Assembly (NCBI GenBank): GCA_021234155.1
Contig: JAJEKV010000499.1
Location: 1-64,000, forward strand
DNA: 64,000 nucleotides
Source: Isoetes taiwanensis
Taxonomy: Eukaryota; Streptophyta; Lycopodiopsida; Isoetales; Isoetaceae
Direction: 5' to 3'
The translations under genes and the position numbers were made by a program. Under the pieces are notes generated by a model, which was not told where the DNA came from, made no database searches, and worked only from the letters and a program-made list of their open reading frames with translations. Below, one piece after another: positions 1-11,001 of the stretch; within the stretch, counting starts at the first letter, position 1; every line of letters begins with the position of its first letter.

Positions 1-935
1 CTTGCTTAGAATGAAGTTGTCTTTGAGACTCACGGTGCACTCTGATAAAAACTCCTTCTCATGGCAGGGAAGTTGTGATGGAGCTAGGAGTTCTATGAAG
101 GAGTTCTATGATAAAAGGTCTCGTGGGACATTTCTAAAAAGGCATCATGTCATCAATCATGAAGTTCCAATGGGGATCAAAGATAAAGACAACAATGAGA
201 ATGGATGATGGAATCTTGAATGAGGAATGATGACGTATAGTTGTGCAAAATAGCTTTCTTTTATCATCGTGAAAGACATTATGGGTCAAAGAAGACAACA
301 AAGTTGTGCGGACGATTTGTTCTTGGTTTTGAAAATGTTAGATGAACTACATTGCATGGCACTTTTCCATTATTCATGGCACCTTTACCATGATGAAACA
401 CCTCTGAATCAAGCTGACCTAAAACCCTCTAAATGAAGCAAAGTGAAGCATATCAAGCGGGGACAGACTCATAGATATGCAATTGAGGTTAGATGGGTCT
501 AGCCACCTTGATGAAATTAAAAATATTCTTCACTAGATACTCCATTTTCAGTTCTTGATGCTATGAGCAGCTCTAGTTGTGGACTATCAAAGTATGCAAG
601 AATCATCTTGTTCTACCCTCTTTAGAACCCTAAAACACTAGAGAATAATACCCTATAGAGAGGGAGGGAGGGAAGAGCGAGAGTTTGGTTTGAGAGAGAA
701 TGATTAAAAAGGAAGAAGATACATAAACAAAGACTTAACCATTCTTAAAGTGGTAATTATTTTGGGCTATACAAAAAGTGCAATACATAGGAATGTTAAG
801 CCATTAGTTTTGAAAATAATTAAAAAATGGCATATATTTATAAAAATTGAACTCCTATAGCGGTCACCTGCTTGATCTTAGATGCTCGACCCACGCTACA
901 TGGGTTACTTTGCATCACCTATGGTAGCGGTGTTT
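1..935. other. No recognisable gene
   Basis: No reading frame here has recognisable domain content. The only structure seen is a short purine-rich AGGG tract near 655-690. The rest is AT-rich unique sequence. Confidence 0.6.
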
Positions 936-939
936 GGAG

Positions 940-1203
940 CTTATCCATCTGCTGATTCGGTAGTCCCGGACTTGCTCTTACGGGGGCATGGTATTTGAGG
1001 AAAAACCCTACTTGCTGGGTTTTTCCTCCCAAATGGGGGTTTTTTTTTCATCCGGTAGTAGGGTTCTCTTGTCTGGATTACATTGTTTGTTTTTTGGTGT
1101 TGGGGTTTTGGCTTTTTGCTGTTCTCTTGCATGTATCGTCTCATGGGCCTCAGCTTCAGAGTGGACCCGATTAAAATAAACTTCCTTCCTTCCTTCCTTC
1201 CTA
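940..1203 (+). mobile_element. LINE 3' end with (TTCC)n tail
   Basis: A non-coding 3' end of a non-LTR retrotransposon. It holds a hairpin-prone block of alternating AAAACCC and GGGTTTT runs (about 1010-1060), then a GGCCTCAG...GTGGACC segment, and ends in a (TTCC)n tail at about 1182-1202. The same order, hairpin block then microsatellite tail, is seen reversed at 36044-36240 and in the complete LINE at 49386-53110. That is why I read it as a LINE terminus and not as a gene. An open frame across it only reflects the TTCC repeat. No coding part of the element remains, so it is a severely 5'-truncated copy. Confidence 0.6.
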
Positions 1204-2150
1204 TAGTCATAGTAATTGAATCCCTATCCAAATATTGACATTTCTTTTTTTTTTTTACTCCACATTACCTTTGTTTATGATTCCATTTTAGTCATAAACA
1301 AAAAATATAGATGATAGTGAAATGAAATGTATGAAGCTTATAGTTGCGTTAGATTTATTTTTTATTTTCTATTCTTCTTTGTTCATAAAGGCGCATTTCA
1401 TTGGTTTATGTTTTTATTTGTCCGTTCCATGTGTTCATTACACATCTTCCAAGTATTGGTTTTATTTAGATGAAATAATAATAATTAAAATCTTCAAAGT
1501 ATTTGTTTCTTCTAGCAAAGTACTTAATTTAGTTTATAGCCATGCTTGTATTGCTCAAACATACCCTTATATATGCAACAAACTGGATTATACGATATTT
1601 CACACACATTGAACAAAATGAGGGTCATACGAAACAAGCTTAATAGCTCCATTTAGTTGTGTTAGCTTTCATGGACTATACCTTATGTCGTTACACATCT
1701 TCTATATGGAACTTCAGAATGCAATATATTAATAATTTCAATCAATAGCATTATTCTTTATTGTATAGTATCACAAAAAATATAAATAAATTGCAACATT
1801 GAACCTTGTATTGCAAACTAGATCATGTGTAATATTCTAAGATTTATTAGAAAGTTGTCCTTGACCTAGTGGCGGTTAAACCATATAAATCTTCACGTGA
1901 AATCCGCGATATGATAAAGTAAGTAGTAATAGTGGAACTGAAGTTGTAAGTTTAAAATGTTGGACAATATGTTAAACAACAAACCGTTTAGATATATTTT
2001 TTATAACTTGGCCATATTTTAAACTATGTATTGTCTAATTGCATTAAGCCAAACCATCTTCGTCCATACTTCTTGTCTAGTTTTCAAGCAAGGAAGCGCG
2101 TCATTTCTTTTTAAGATGGCAAGTTATTTAAGAATATAGTATATGCAATA
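1204..2150. other. AT-rich spacer without gene
   Basis: AT-rich sequence with many stops in all frames. Nothing coding or repetitive was recognised. Confidence 0.55.
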
Positions 2151-2375
2151 TCAACGTTGAGCAGAGAGAGGAGGGAGGAGGGAGGGAGACCATTAAGCCA
2201 CAAAGGGATTATGGGATGTACAATGAGAAGAGGCATTAAGCCTAAAACAAAGCAGGACAAGGAGTTTAGACCCCATCATAAAAACAAAATGAAATAAAAT
2301 AGGCAAATCCCCAAGGTAGGTAGATAGATAGATAGATAGATAGATAGATGGGTAGGTAGGTAGGTAAGGTAGGCG
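2150..2375 (-). repeat. Retroelement terminus with simple repeats
   Basis: An AGGG/GGAGG tract at about 2163-2190 is followed by about 100 bp that also occurs at about 7973-8075. Shared words are GGGTTATGGGA-like, CTAAAAC and GGCCCCATCA-like. Then comes a (TAGA/GGTA)n microsatellite at about 2315-2372. At 7947 the same body sits beside an (AAGAT)n tract. This fits the minus-strand 3' end of a non-LTR element with a variable simple-repeat tail. Assignment to a particular LINE family is uncertain. Confidence 0.4.
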
Positions 2376-2862
2376 GTGGCGGTGACGGTGGGTCGAGATG
2401 TACCACCCGGCTGTGTAGCATCTCCTCGATGAAAAAATACAGCCTCATCGTATCTAGACAATTATTCTTTTCTTACGCGAAAATACACCAATTCTTGTTT
2501 GATAAATCTATAGTAGGATCCTTTTTACGCTTATGTCATGGTGCAAAAACGTCCTCATCTAAAGTCTGGGTAGAAACGTTCACACTCTCCAAATCACGTG
2601 TGAATGTTCATGTATGTCGAGTCTCCTACTACAACAACTTCTCAATCAGTGTTTTGCATGGATATATCCACCTTGTCTTCGTCATTACTGTGCATTGCTT
2701 TCAACCCTCATCAATCATGAAAGGCCATTTTGCTTCAAATATATAAGGGGAGACAAATATATACATAAGGATATAAAGGAGGGTTGTTGTGACCAAAAGG
2801 TGGTGGTAAGTCCGGACGCTCACCTAGATGCTTGAACTATTTTATCCATTGTGTCATTTCTT
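2376..2862. other. Spacer without recognisable gene
   Basis: Short overlapping open frames only. None has recognisable motifs. Confidence 0.5.
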
Positions 2863-3985
2863 TTTTGAAGGACGACAAGCTTTATTTACCAATCAAAACT
2901 ATAATAATATAAAATACAAAGATAGGATTATAACCCCGGACAAAGTGATCAAGCGAGCACAACCACTGTCTATACATAAGAATGAATCGAAGAGGTAAAG
3001 CATTACTTTCTTCTCTTGATCAAGAGAAGAACAATTTTAAACCATAACAATTTTATTCCATGTCCTTTGAAGAAGAATCTCATTCGCGGTATCTATGCCC
3101 TTAAAGATCAGATCTCATCTTCGGATCGACTATAAAAGCCCGACCACCACGCCAAGATGAAAAGCTTCGTTTTCGCCATTTGTGCCATGCATCGGGGATA
3201 GAATGCGAAAGCGAGAACTTGTTGGCTAGATCGAGGCGTGTCAATAGGGTTAACAATCAAGACCATGCACAAAGGCTTACACAACAACACTCAATACTCT
3301 CCCCTTTTGCTTAGATAAAGGGACGGAGCTCGAAATCAATTATCAATTTTATGGACCATCGTGTTGACTTTGAGGCATCTATGGATCTCTTGCTACCACA
3401 AAGCGCCACTTTGGGATGAAGCAACTTATCCAAACCCATGTCAAACACTTTTCCATTGTGGTGAGGGACACGAAGATGCCATCCATTAGGCGAGACAAGA
3501 TTTCCAGGAATGTAGAAAGCAATTTGTACCACGAAGAAACAAAGCACCACGGCTTGATACCACGATGGCAATCCTATCTGATTACTTCAATTTGTGGGCG
3601 AATGTTGTGGCAACAATGCGACAATCTGAGTGCAAACTACTCTATTCCATTTGTGGTTCCCATGGACGTAGGAGATGACCCGGACTCATATCAAAGCTGC
3701 AATAATACTTATACCTTTATTATTCATCGTCGTTGTGTCTTTATATGAACAACACTACTTAGAGCCACATTCTCCGGAAGTGTCATACAAAGGAATCCAT
3801 CGGTATGGGTAGACATCAGAGAAGACGCGCATGATTGATATAAAAGAGTCGGCGGTGTCCCAAGCAACAAGCAACCCCTTACAAAAGGAGGCGTTAGAAG
3901 TCACGGATGTATATTGGGCTCCTCTACCTTTATCTTTTTTCCATTTTGTTATTTCCACTTTGCTCATCTCTATGTTTAAGAATAT
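2863..3985 (-). mobile_element. L1-type LINE, 5'-truncated 3' part
   Basis: Reading leftward, this is the C-terminal part of a plant L1 reverse-transcriptase ORF. It contains the segment just before and including the zf-RVT-like region, then the 3' end. It aligns by eye along most of its length with the plus-strand copy at 22980-24058. Shared pieces include RWIPL-DT, a WHLxVP segment, the TTCTCTTGATCAAGAGAAGA block, and the terminal AAGCTTGTCGTCCTTC followed by A-rich sequence (here TTTTTTGAAGGACGACAAGC). Several frameshifts and stops make it non-functional. The 5' boundary near 3985 is approximate, because it abuts a different LINE. It is an old truncated L1 insertion. Confidence 0.8.
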
Positions 3986-5369
3986 CAATAATACACCCTC
4001 AATACATGAACCCGGACATCAAAAAGAAACCATCAAGTGGCGGCACCAATCCCATGCTTGGCTCTAAAATCAGAATAACCCGCGACAAAGAAAGCAAGAC
4101 ATGAGATTCATCCTCCACGACTCCCTCCTTTGTCTGCCCATCTCTAACCTCCACACCAAGTCAATGTGAACTTAGATGTATTCTAGCAATGGCTTGCCTA
4201 TACTTTCATAGATATGGCTTCCTTAAGGTGTTGTGCTTCTTGCACTTTATTTATGGCACGTTCCACGACTTATTTAGGAAATGCTCCGAATCAGTCCATC
4301 AATATCTTCTTTGTGCATCCCCAATTCTGAATATCCACCCCATCTTATAAACCATGTTAATATCGCATACCGACCCTTATTCCTAGTTTCTTCTCGAGCA
4401 AGTTTTGGTAGACTATTGATTGGCATATCATAAAGACCTTACATATGTAGGATAAAAGTGCGCAAGAGCTTGGGATTCAAGTGACATCATCCTACACTCT
4501 GTCATCATCATGTCATAAGGTATTTCGTCTTAGTACCCATTTCGGTATGAAAATTTTTCTTTTGTATCTTTTTCCACCTTTTTTTACCTATCATTAGCAA
4601 GGCGCTGGCCCCAAACTCACGCGCATCCATAAAAGCTGCTTGATCGCACGGGACTTTATAAAGCATATGCTTCATTTCAATATATATCAACATTTATGCA
4701 CTTTCTCTGCATAGCATACAATGCTTTTAGACCGGCATTCACTTTATGCTTAAATGCTTGATTCTAATTAGAAATCCTCAAAAGCGGGGATATTATCCAC
4801 ATTCAAACCTCCTAAGTATTTATAATTCTCAACAATCTTCATTTTGCTTATCATGGTAGTATTAGCGGACATGTCATGTCGGTCGATTCACACCAAAACC
4901 ACAACCTTGATTTTGTCGGATTCACTGCATACCCTTAACATCACGTAAATTTGCAAGCACATCTAAATGTCTTTGCATCCCTATATGCTTTCAGGGATAA
5001 TAATACAACATCATCAAAGCATATAGTAAAGGCATAAGCACATACTCATTCAAAGGTTGTACCATCCCCTCCATGTGCTAGTATCCATCCTTCAAGTTGG
5101 TCTATGAATAAACCAAATAATAATAGGCGACAAGGGAATTCATGTTTCACTCCCATATTGCTTTCTACCACCTCACCACATATTCCTACAAAAGGAAACG
5201 ATAATTGCAAAAACACTTTCTTATAAAGTACATTTTACAACATGCCTAAAGCTCCATCGAGAATGTTCAAATCAACCATATTAATATGCCATAGATTGCG
5301 TCTATTCACCCTATCAAAAGCCTTCTTTGAAATCTACAAACTAGCATATGGGTTTCTTTTTTTTTCCAA

Positions 5370-5755
5370 GGGAAAAACTACAAAATGCCCTTATGTTTTG
5401 TGAATTTCACCAAATGCCCCTAACTTTTCATAATTTCACCAAATGCTCCATGGTCAACGACCCTTCAATCAAAAGAAAAATTCAAATGGATCCTTTACAT
5501 TAATTTCTTTTTATGTTTTTTTAGGCTAAGGTGCACAAAAGTAGGTGTTCTTTCCAAAAGCGGCCTTAAAAAATATTTACAAAAAGGGCATTAGTTGAAT
5601 ATTGAAATGCCCTTGAAGGGCATTTTGTGATGGAGGCAATGAAATATTACAAAGGGTATGCCTCGTTGACCAAGGGCATTTAGTAAAATTATGAAAACTT
5701 AGGGGCAAATCGGTGAAATTCGTCAAAACATAAAGGGCATTTTATAGTTTTTCCC
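5370..5755. mobile_element. MITE with ~95-bp TIRs and 10-bp TSD
   Basis: A 386-bp non-autonomous DNA transposon. Its ends are inverted repeats of about 95 bp that begin GGGAAAAACTA and continue through AAAATGCCC. The left arm (about 5370-5460) matches the reverse complement of the right arm (about 5660-5755). It is flanked on both sides by the same ten bases, TTTTTTCCAA (5360-5369 and 5756-5765). Long TIRs and a 9-10-bp target duplication are typical of Mutator-like (MULE) MITEs; that family call is inference. It sits inside the LINE at 4100-7500, between its pre-RT and RT core segments, so it inserted later. No transposase is encoded. Confidence 0.85.
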
Positions 5756-6065
5756 TTTTTTCCAATTACTCAATCTTTTTTTTATTGCAGGGGGTGACAA
5801 AATGGTCAATTGTGGACTTCCAACGTTACGGCCAAAAAATTTTTTACGTGAGTTTGTTGTGGAGTGTCGGTATCGGCATCTCTTTGAAGGTGATTCTCCT
5901 TCCTCCACTTGCTTTGTAACATTACCATTCTTTTTAATATATTGATGAAAACTTAGTTCTTCAAAAAAAATCGTCAAAACATAAGGGCATTTTATAGTTT
6001 TCCTTTTCCAATTACTCAATCTTTTTTATTGCATGGGGGGTGACAAAATGGTCAATTGTGGACTT
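5721..6065 (+). mobile_element. Truncated LINE with ~95-bp target duplication
   Basis: A 152-bp insert (5820-5971) ends in an A-rich tail (TTCTTCAAAAAAAA). It is flanked by direct copies of the same sequence, 5721-5819 on the left and 5972-6065 on the right, about 94-99 bp long and differing mainly in homopolymer length. The duplicated sequence spans the right end of the MITE and the adjoining LINE. The insert is therefore younger than the MITE, which is younger than the LINE. The A-tail next to the right copy is the layout expected from target-primed reverse transcription. The duplication is far longer than the usual 7-20 bp. Confidence 0.65.
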
Positions 6066-7500
6066 TTACGATCCAAAACCTCGGATGTTAGCATTATTAT
6101 CTTTTGCCCAAGTGCTTATTTTGTCGCATAATTATAGATACAGGCACCAACCATTATTATGCGGCAATTACAGGATCTTATTCATCCACGATTTATGCAA
6201 TGGCACAACCCTATTTACCTACCACGATATAGGGGAATCCATCTCTCAAAGCCACATTAAACAAATCTACCAATTTATGTGCAATCTCTTCCCCAGCCCA
6301 TTTAAACATTTTGGCCATAAGGCCACAAGCATCTGAGGCTTTGCCATTGGCAAGTCTCTTGAGTCCATCGTGTACATCATCTATCTTGAAGGTAAGCATG
6401 TCAACAATCGACATCTTCCACCGTATTTGGTACATTATATAACTTCGCGCAACGTAAGTGTATCAACCCACAATGTATCCTTATATTGCAAAGGTTTAAT
6501 TTTAAATTTTTTGGGGTCGGTCACTAGCTCTTCCACCATTTTCTTATGCTTATGGTATAGATACGCCCTCTTTTTGTTTTTGATCAGCCTAATGTACACT
6601 CTGCTTTCCCGTACTTTATCGTTCCTTGTCTTTGCTTCAAATTTTAATCTTTGTTGTTTACACTCATATCAAAATATACGTTACATGGTAATCCCACGAT
6701 TAGTGCTAGGAGACAAAATATTTATCGGTGATTGAAGTAAAGTCTTGGTCAATGCATCACTTATTTCCTATAACAAGCTAGGCCATGCGGGGAGATGCCA
6801 TTTTATATGTATATGTCCCTCTATATTCCTTAGATATATCCACTTGCCTCTATTTGGAGCATCACGCCTCATATATTGTCATTGCACATTGACTTCAATA
6901 AACATGGGTACATGATCCAAATTTTCATTTTCATTCCCAACAGACAGTCTAAGAACATGTTCCGCAAAAAAGGGTCTAGCAATAATGTAATGCACCACGC
7001 TTGCATTCTTACAAGTGTGTTCACTAGAGCCAGGATATCTAAGCGTACCATTAAAAATCACCATGTCAAAACCACTACGAATGCAGGACATGACGTCCTT
7101 GTAAGGTTGGCCATTTTGCAATGTCATGATGTCCTGAACACCCAGATGTCTTTAGCTCTTCATTAGATTTCCAATGCACCCATTAAAATCTCCTAACAAT
7201 AGGATTTCATCTGCTAGACTCAATGCCGAGGAATATCATATTCCAAGTGAAAAAATGGATCATCTTTATCGGATCCCCTTTATTATAAATGGATGACTCT
7301 ATTGGGCGGAAAATAATAGCCAACCACATATAACTTACCATTCTTACCGAGGCGGTTCAATCTAGATATGCGGTCGCGACTTTCTTTGTGGTAGTACAAA
7401 TACTACATGTGCAAATGCTTGCTTTTCTCATCGTTAGATTTTCTCATCATACCAATGAGAGCGTTAACAACCCGAGACACTAAGATCTAAGGTGATTGGG

Positions 7501-7946
7501 GGCGGGACCCATTAAGCAATGTTGGTGTGTCATGTGTCCAATAGGATCTGCGCCAATGTGATATAGCGTAACATTTCTTCTTCTTCTCTTCTTCTCTTTT
7601 CTTCTTCTATATTGAACACATCAATTTGAGCTCGGCTATTTAAGAGATTGTTCCTTTTTTTAGGGTCGGCCACTCCAATGGGCATATGCCTACTAGTAGA
7701 TTTTTGGAAAGTTTACTGCTAACAAAAGCACATCTAATGAGGTTCTAAATCTCTTGCATGCCTATACACTCAACTCAACTAAACAAAGTTTCCAAGATTC
7801 CTTTATAACTCAAAAAAAATTCCTTAAAGCAATTTGCATCTTACTTGAATTTAGATACCATTATATTAACATTGGGGCTGATATAGAACAAAGATTATGA
7901 CACTAATAAAGTTTGCTTTCTTATCAATCAACAAAAAATGTGAGAA
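7501..7946. other. Spacer, CT-rich tract, no gene
   Basis: A CTTCTT-rich stretch lies near 7577-7610. Nothing coding was recognised. Confidence 0.5.
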
Positions 7947-8130
7947 AGTAAGATAAGATAAGATAAGATAAAAGAAAGGAGTCCACGGGGAACCAACGGG
8001 TTATGGGAGACACATGCAACAACACCCATCTAAAACACGAGGGACTAGGCCCCATCACCAAACACAATAACCAAATATTAAAAGACTACTAAGAATAAGA
8101 TAAGATAATGCTAATGCTAAAGTAGATAGG
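7947..8130 (-). repeat. LINE-like terminus with (AAGAT)n
   Basis: An (AAGAT)n microsatellite at 7947-7972 is followed by a GTCCACGG...GGTTATGGGAG segment. This resembles the 3' end of the LINEs at 49386 and 56848, where GTCCACTGAGACC follows the tail. About 100 bp beyond it match 2190-2290. A second short AAGATAAGATAATGC run is at about 8096. I read this as a minus-strand, strongly 5'-truncated copy. Confidence 0.4.
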
Positions 8131-8287
8131 TAGGAGCACAAAAAGGCTATGCCTAATTTCTTACAAATTGATGTACATTTTATGATGAAATTATGTGTAA
8201 TTAATGTACATTTATCTTTATATTTACCCATGTGAGGCATATTCGTAGGAGGCATCCATTGGTTGCTTCTTCGTAGTTTAGAGATTC

Positions 8288-8755
8288 CTACATATTCTAA
8301 AGCGAGGTGCACTTTGATTTACCACGATCGTGGGATTAACGTCGATCCCACGACCCGAGATGGTATGTTGGGGCATGTGAGCACCTCTCATTTAAGCTTA
8401 TAGTCATTTATGATTGAGGGCCTATGATTTTGAAATATGAAATCCGATTTCGCCCTAAGGTGTTGAGAGAATATCAAACCTCTATCTGACTTTCCCTAAG
8501 ATTTTTAGAATATGAAATCTGGGGGCTCGAACCTCTACCAAAAATAACTCAATGTCTTAATAAGACTACTTTAACCAATATACCAGGTGAGCTAATATGA
8601 TTATTTCCCAATCTTGAATCTATGTCCTTTTTTATAACAACCCATTCAATTATTTTAGGGATATATGGACTATGGTTTCAGGAATTGTTATTCTTTACAT
8701 CCATATCAAATCCCCCTGGAACCCCCTATTATTTTCCTACATATTCAGAGCATCC
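8288..8755. repeat. 0.45-kb dispersed repeat, copy 1
   Basis: This segment recurs at 9094-9544 at high identity over its whole length. Both copies start and end with the word CTACATATT. The last about 130 bp (TATAACAACC... to ...CCCCCTGGAACCCCC) resemble the terminal inverted repeat of the MITE at 18129-18601. It has an internal hairpin, GTGGGATTAACGTCGATCCCAC, at about 8329-8350. It is probably a non-autonomous DNA element or its decayed end. Confidence 0.65.
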
Positions 8756-9093
8756 GAGGGCACGACCCATGAAAGTACACAAAAGGTATATGTTATTGGC
8801 GTGTTTACCTCCACGTAGATTACTAATCTATAAGTCTTGGCATTGTTCTCATTTCCATGTATGAGAATAATAGTTATTATATGAGATTGGAAGTGATTTA
8901 TACAGACTAATTGTATATAATTCTAAAGTTTAAGGGAAAAATAAAAGTTTTGTTTTGTATGGAAAGATAAATAAAGATGATTATTCTTGCCTTTGCTTGT
9001 GCACCATGATTTGTCCTTGTCTATGAATTAGTCGATGATTTTCACAAATTTTACAATGGAAACCGCAATTTTCGTGTTTTAGTCCTTATTTTG

Positions 9094-9544
9094 CTACATA
9101 TTCTACAGGAGGTGTACCTTGGACTATCACAGTCGTCGGATTCATCGATCCTACGACCCAGATCGTATGTTGGGGCCTCTGGGCACCTCTCTTTTAGCTT
9201 ATAGTCATTTATGATTGGGCGCCAATGATTTTGAAATATGAAATCACGATTTCGCCCTAAGGTTTTGAGGGAATATCAAACCTCTATCACGGCTTTCCCT
9301 AAGATTTTAGAATATGAAATACGGGGGCTTGAACCTCTACTAAAATAACACAATGTCCTAATAAGACTACTTTAACCAATGTACCCAGTGAGCTAATGTG
9401 ATTATTTTTTATCTTGAATCTATGTTTTTTTATATAATAACCATCCAATTGTTTGAGGGATATATGGTCTATGGTTTTAAAAATTGTTATATCTACATCA
9501 ATATCAAATCCCCCTGGAACCCCCTGTTATTTTGCTACATATTT
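9094..9544. repeat. 0.45-kb dispersed repeat, copy 2
   Basis: The second copy of the 8288-8755 repeat, in the same orientation and starting about 0.8 kb further on. Its two borders carry TTATTTTGCTACATATT as a direct repeat (about 9096-9112 and 9528-9544). This suggests either target duplication or unequal exchange between tandem units. The hairpin seen in copy 1 is partly lost. Confidence 0.65.
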
Positions 9545-11000
9545 GATATGATCATAGTTGTTTGTACCTTCCCGATGTTCACCAAGGTTTTCCACATAAC
9601 CACCTTGAGTGATATTATTTCTGTCTTCCTTAAGTTGACATTCCCTATAGAGGTAATCATATTAGCAATGGTGTCGTACCCTTGAAAACTTGTTATTATT
9701 GATATGAATAAACATTTTAAGTTTGTATTTTTCTTTTAATCAATTTAGAGATTGTGCTTCGAGCATAGCATATTCCTTCAAAAGGACTTATTTATATTTT
9801 TCTTTCTTCGTCAAACGCAATAAAATAACTAATCAAGCAGTTCGAATATCTTAGAAAATTCCATTGTTTCAAGAGTAACTTCGGTTCATGGTTCGAAAGA
9901 TAAATTGGCCCAAGACACTTCATATAAAATATAAAAAATTATCAGTATATAGGAAACTTTAGGCCATCAAGACAAATGGCCTCCTTGGGCACCAGCAATT
10001 ACAGACTTTCTATAAGACGAAAACAGCTCGTGGACATTGACAAAATTAGCCATGGTTGCTTGCCTCTCAGCCATGAAGTTTTGAGAATTCGAGAATTTCA
10101 GATGGTACACAAAGGTGGTGATCTACTAAATTTGGTGGTACTGTCTAGAAAAGGTCTTGTTCAATCTAGAAGATCATGAGTGGAGTTTGCTTGCCATAGA
10201 GTATGAGCTTATGACTCCTAACAGAAATTAACCTGCCTGCTCTTGTTTGTGCCAAAAGTACCAAATTAGATTGTTGCTTCCAATTGCAACTTAACATTTA
10301 AGAGCACGCAGGCGCTTGTATATTCTCATTGTAATTTTAATAAATTACCAATATATTTGTTTCTTATAATGTTTATTTTTATTTCAATTATCATTGCTTC
10401 ATCCCAATGGCTTCTCGGCAGCTTGATTTAAAGAAGTAGGTTCCTTAGAGTTGTTGCCAAATTTAGGCAGGTTCCTTTTTTCTGCTACTCATGCCTTCTC
10501 TCTGCTATTCCATTATAGCAGCTGGAGCATTAACTACTCAATTCATTCGTCAATAAAGTACTTGTTCAGGGTGAGGACAGTAGTATCCTGGAATAACACG
10601 TTATCGTACAGTGCTAGAAATGCGTGCAATCCATCCATCCATTACTCACAACTTGTGAGCCAAATAAATGGATTGGATGAGCTGCTGTAAGTGAAGGGGA
10701 TTATGCTTATTTTAGGAGCTGTCTTCAGCATTAGTGTATCAATCAGCCATTGCAAAACAAGTTAGCTTTGCCTTGTGTTCTATGAACTGCAGGTATCACT
10801 TCATTCTGAGGCATATTCGAGTTTCATCTGTTCACTTTGGGGATGTCGCCAAGTACAAGGTTTAAATCACAGTCTAAGCGAATTGCTTTGGCACATGGGC
10901 TAAAATTCTGCAACATATCACCATCAATATATGCTATATATCACCATCGATGGATAAGCTGAAACAACCCCAGACCCAAAGCTTCTCATCTTCCTTCATT
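9545..11000. other. Spacer without recognisable gene
   Basis: Small plus-strand open frames at 9976-10179 and 10451-10690 have no motif I can name. If the PPR pseudogene on the right once continued past 11002, its E/DYW tail should lie here on the minus strand. I could not find one. Confidence 0.5.
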
Positions 11001-11001
11001 T

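Larger units (their letters stand above)
4100..7500 (-). mobile_element. Degraded endonuclease/RT LINE (RTE-like)
   Basis: A minus-strand non-LTR retrotransposon, read from 7500 to 4100. The endonuclease end shows a LLGDFNGCIGN motif (about 7170-7200) and a C-terminal LDHVP-like motif (about 6890). Next is a pre-RT segment with DVHDGLKRLANGKASDACGL (about 6330-6385). The RT core has KKAFDRVNRRNLWH (about 5300-5340), GLFIDQLEGWI, and a degenerate FDDVVLLS catalytic box near 5010. A C-terminal EFGASAL..RWKKIQK stretch lies at 4508-4693. The wording resembles the LINE at 49386-53110, so I place both in one broad clade; RTE-like is inference. Frameshifts, stops and two later insertions (5370-5755 and 5820-5971) make it dead. 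Confidence 0.8.

Noticed and set aside
2266-2461. Overlapping minus frames with Tyr/Leu/Ser repeats
   Set aside because: They are translations of the TAGA/GGTA microsatellite.
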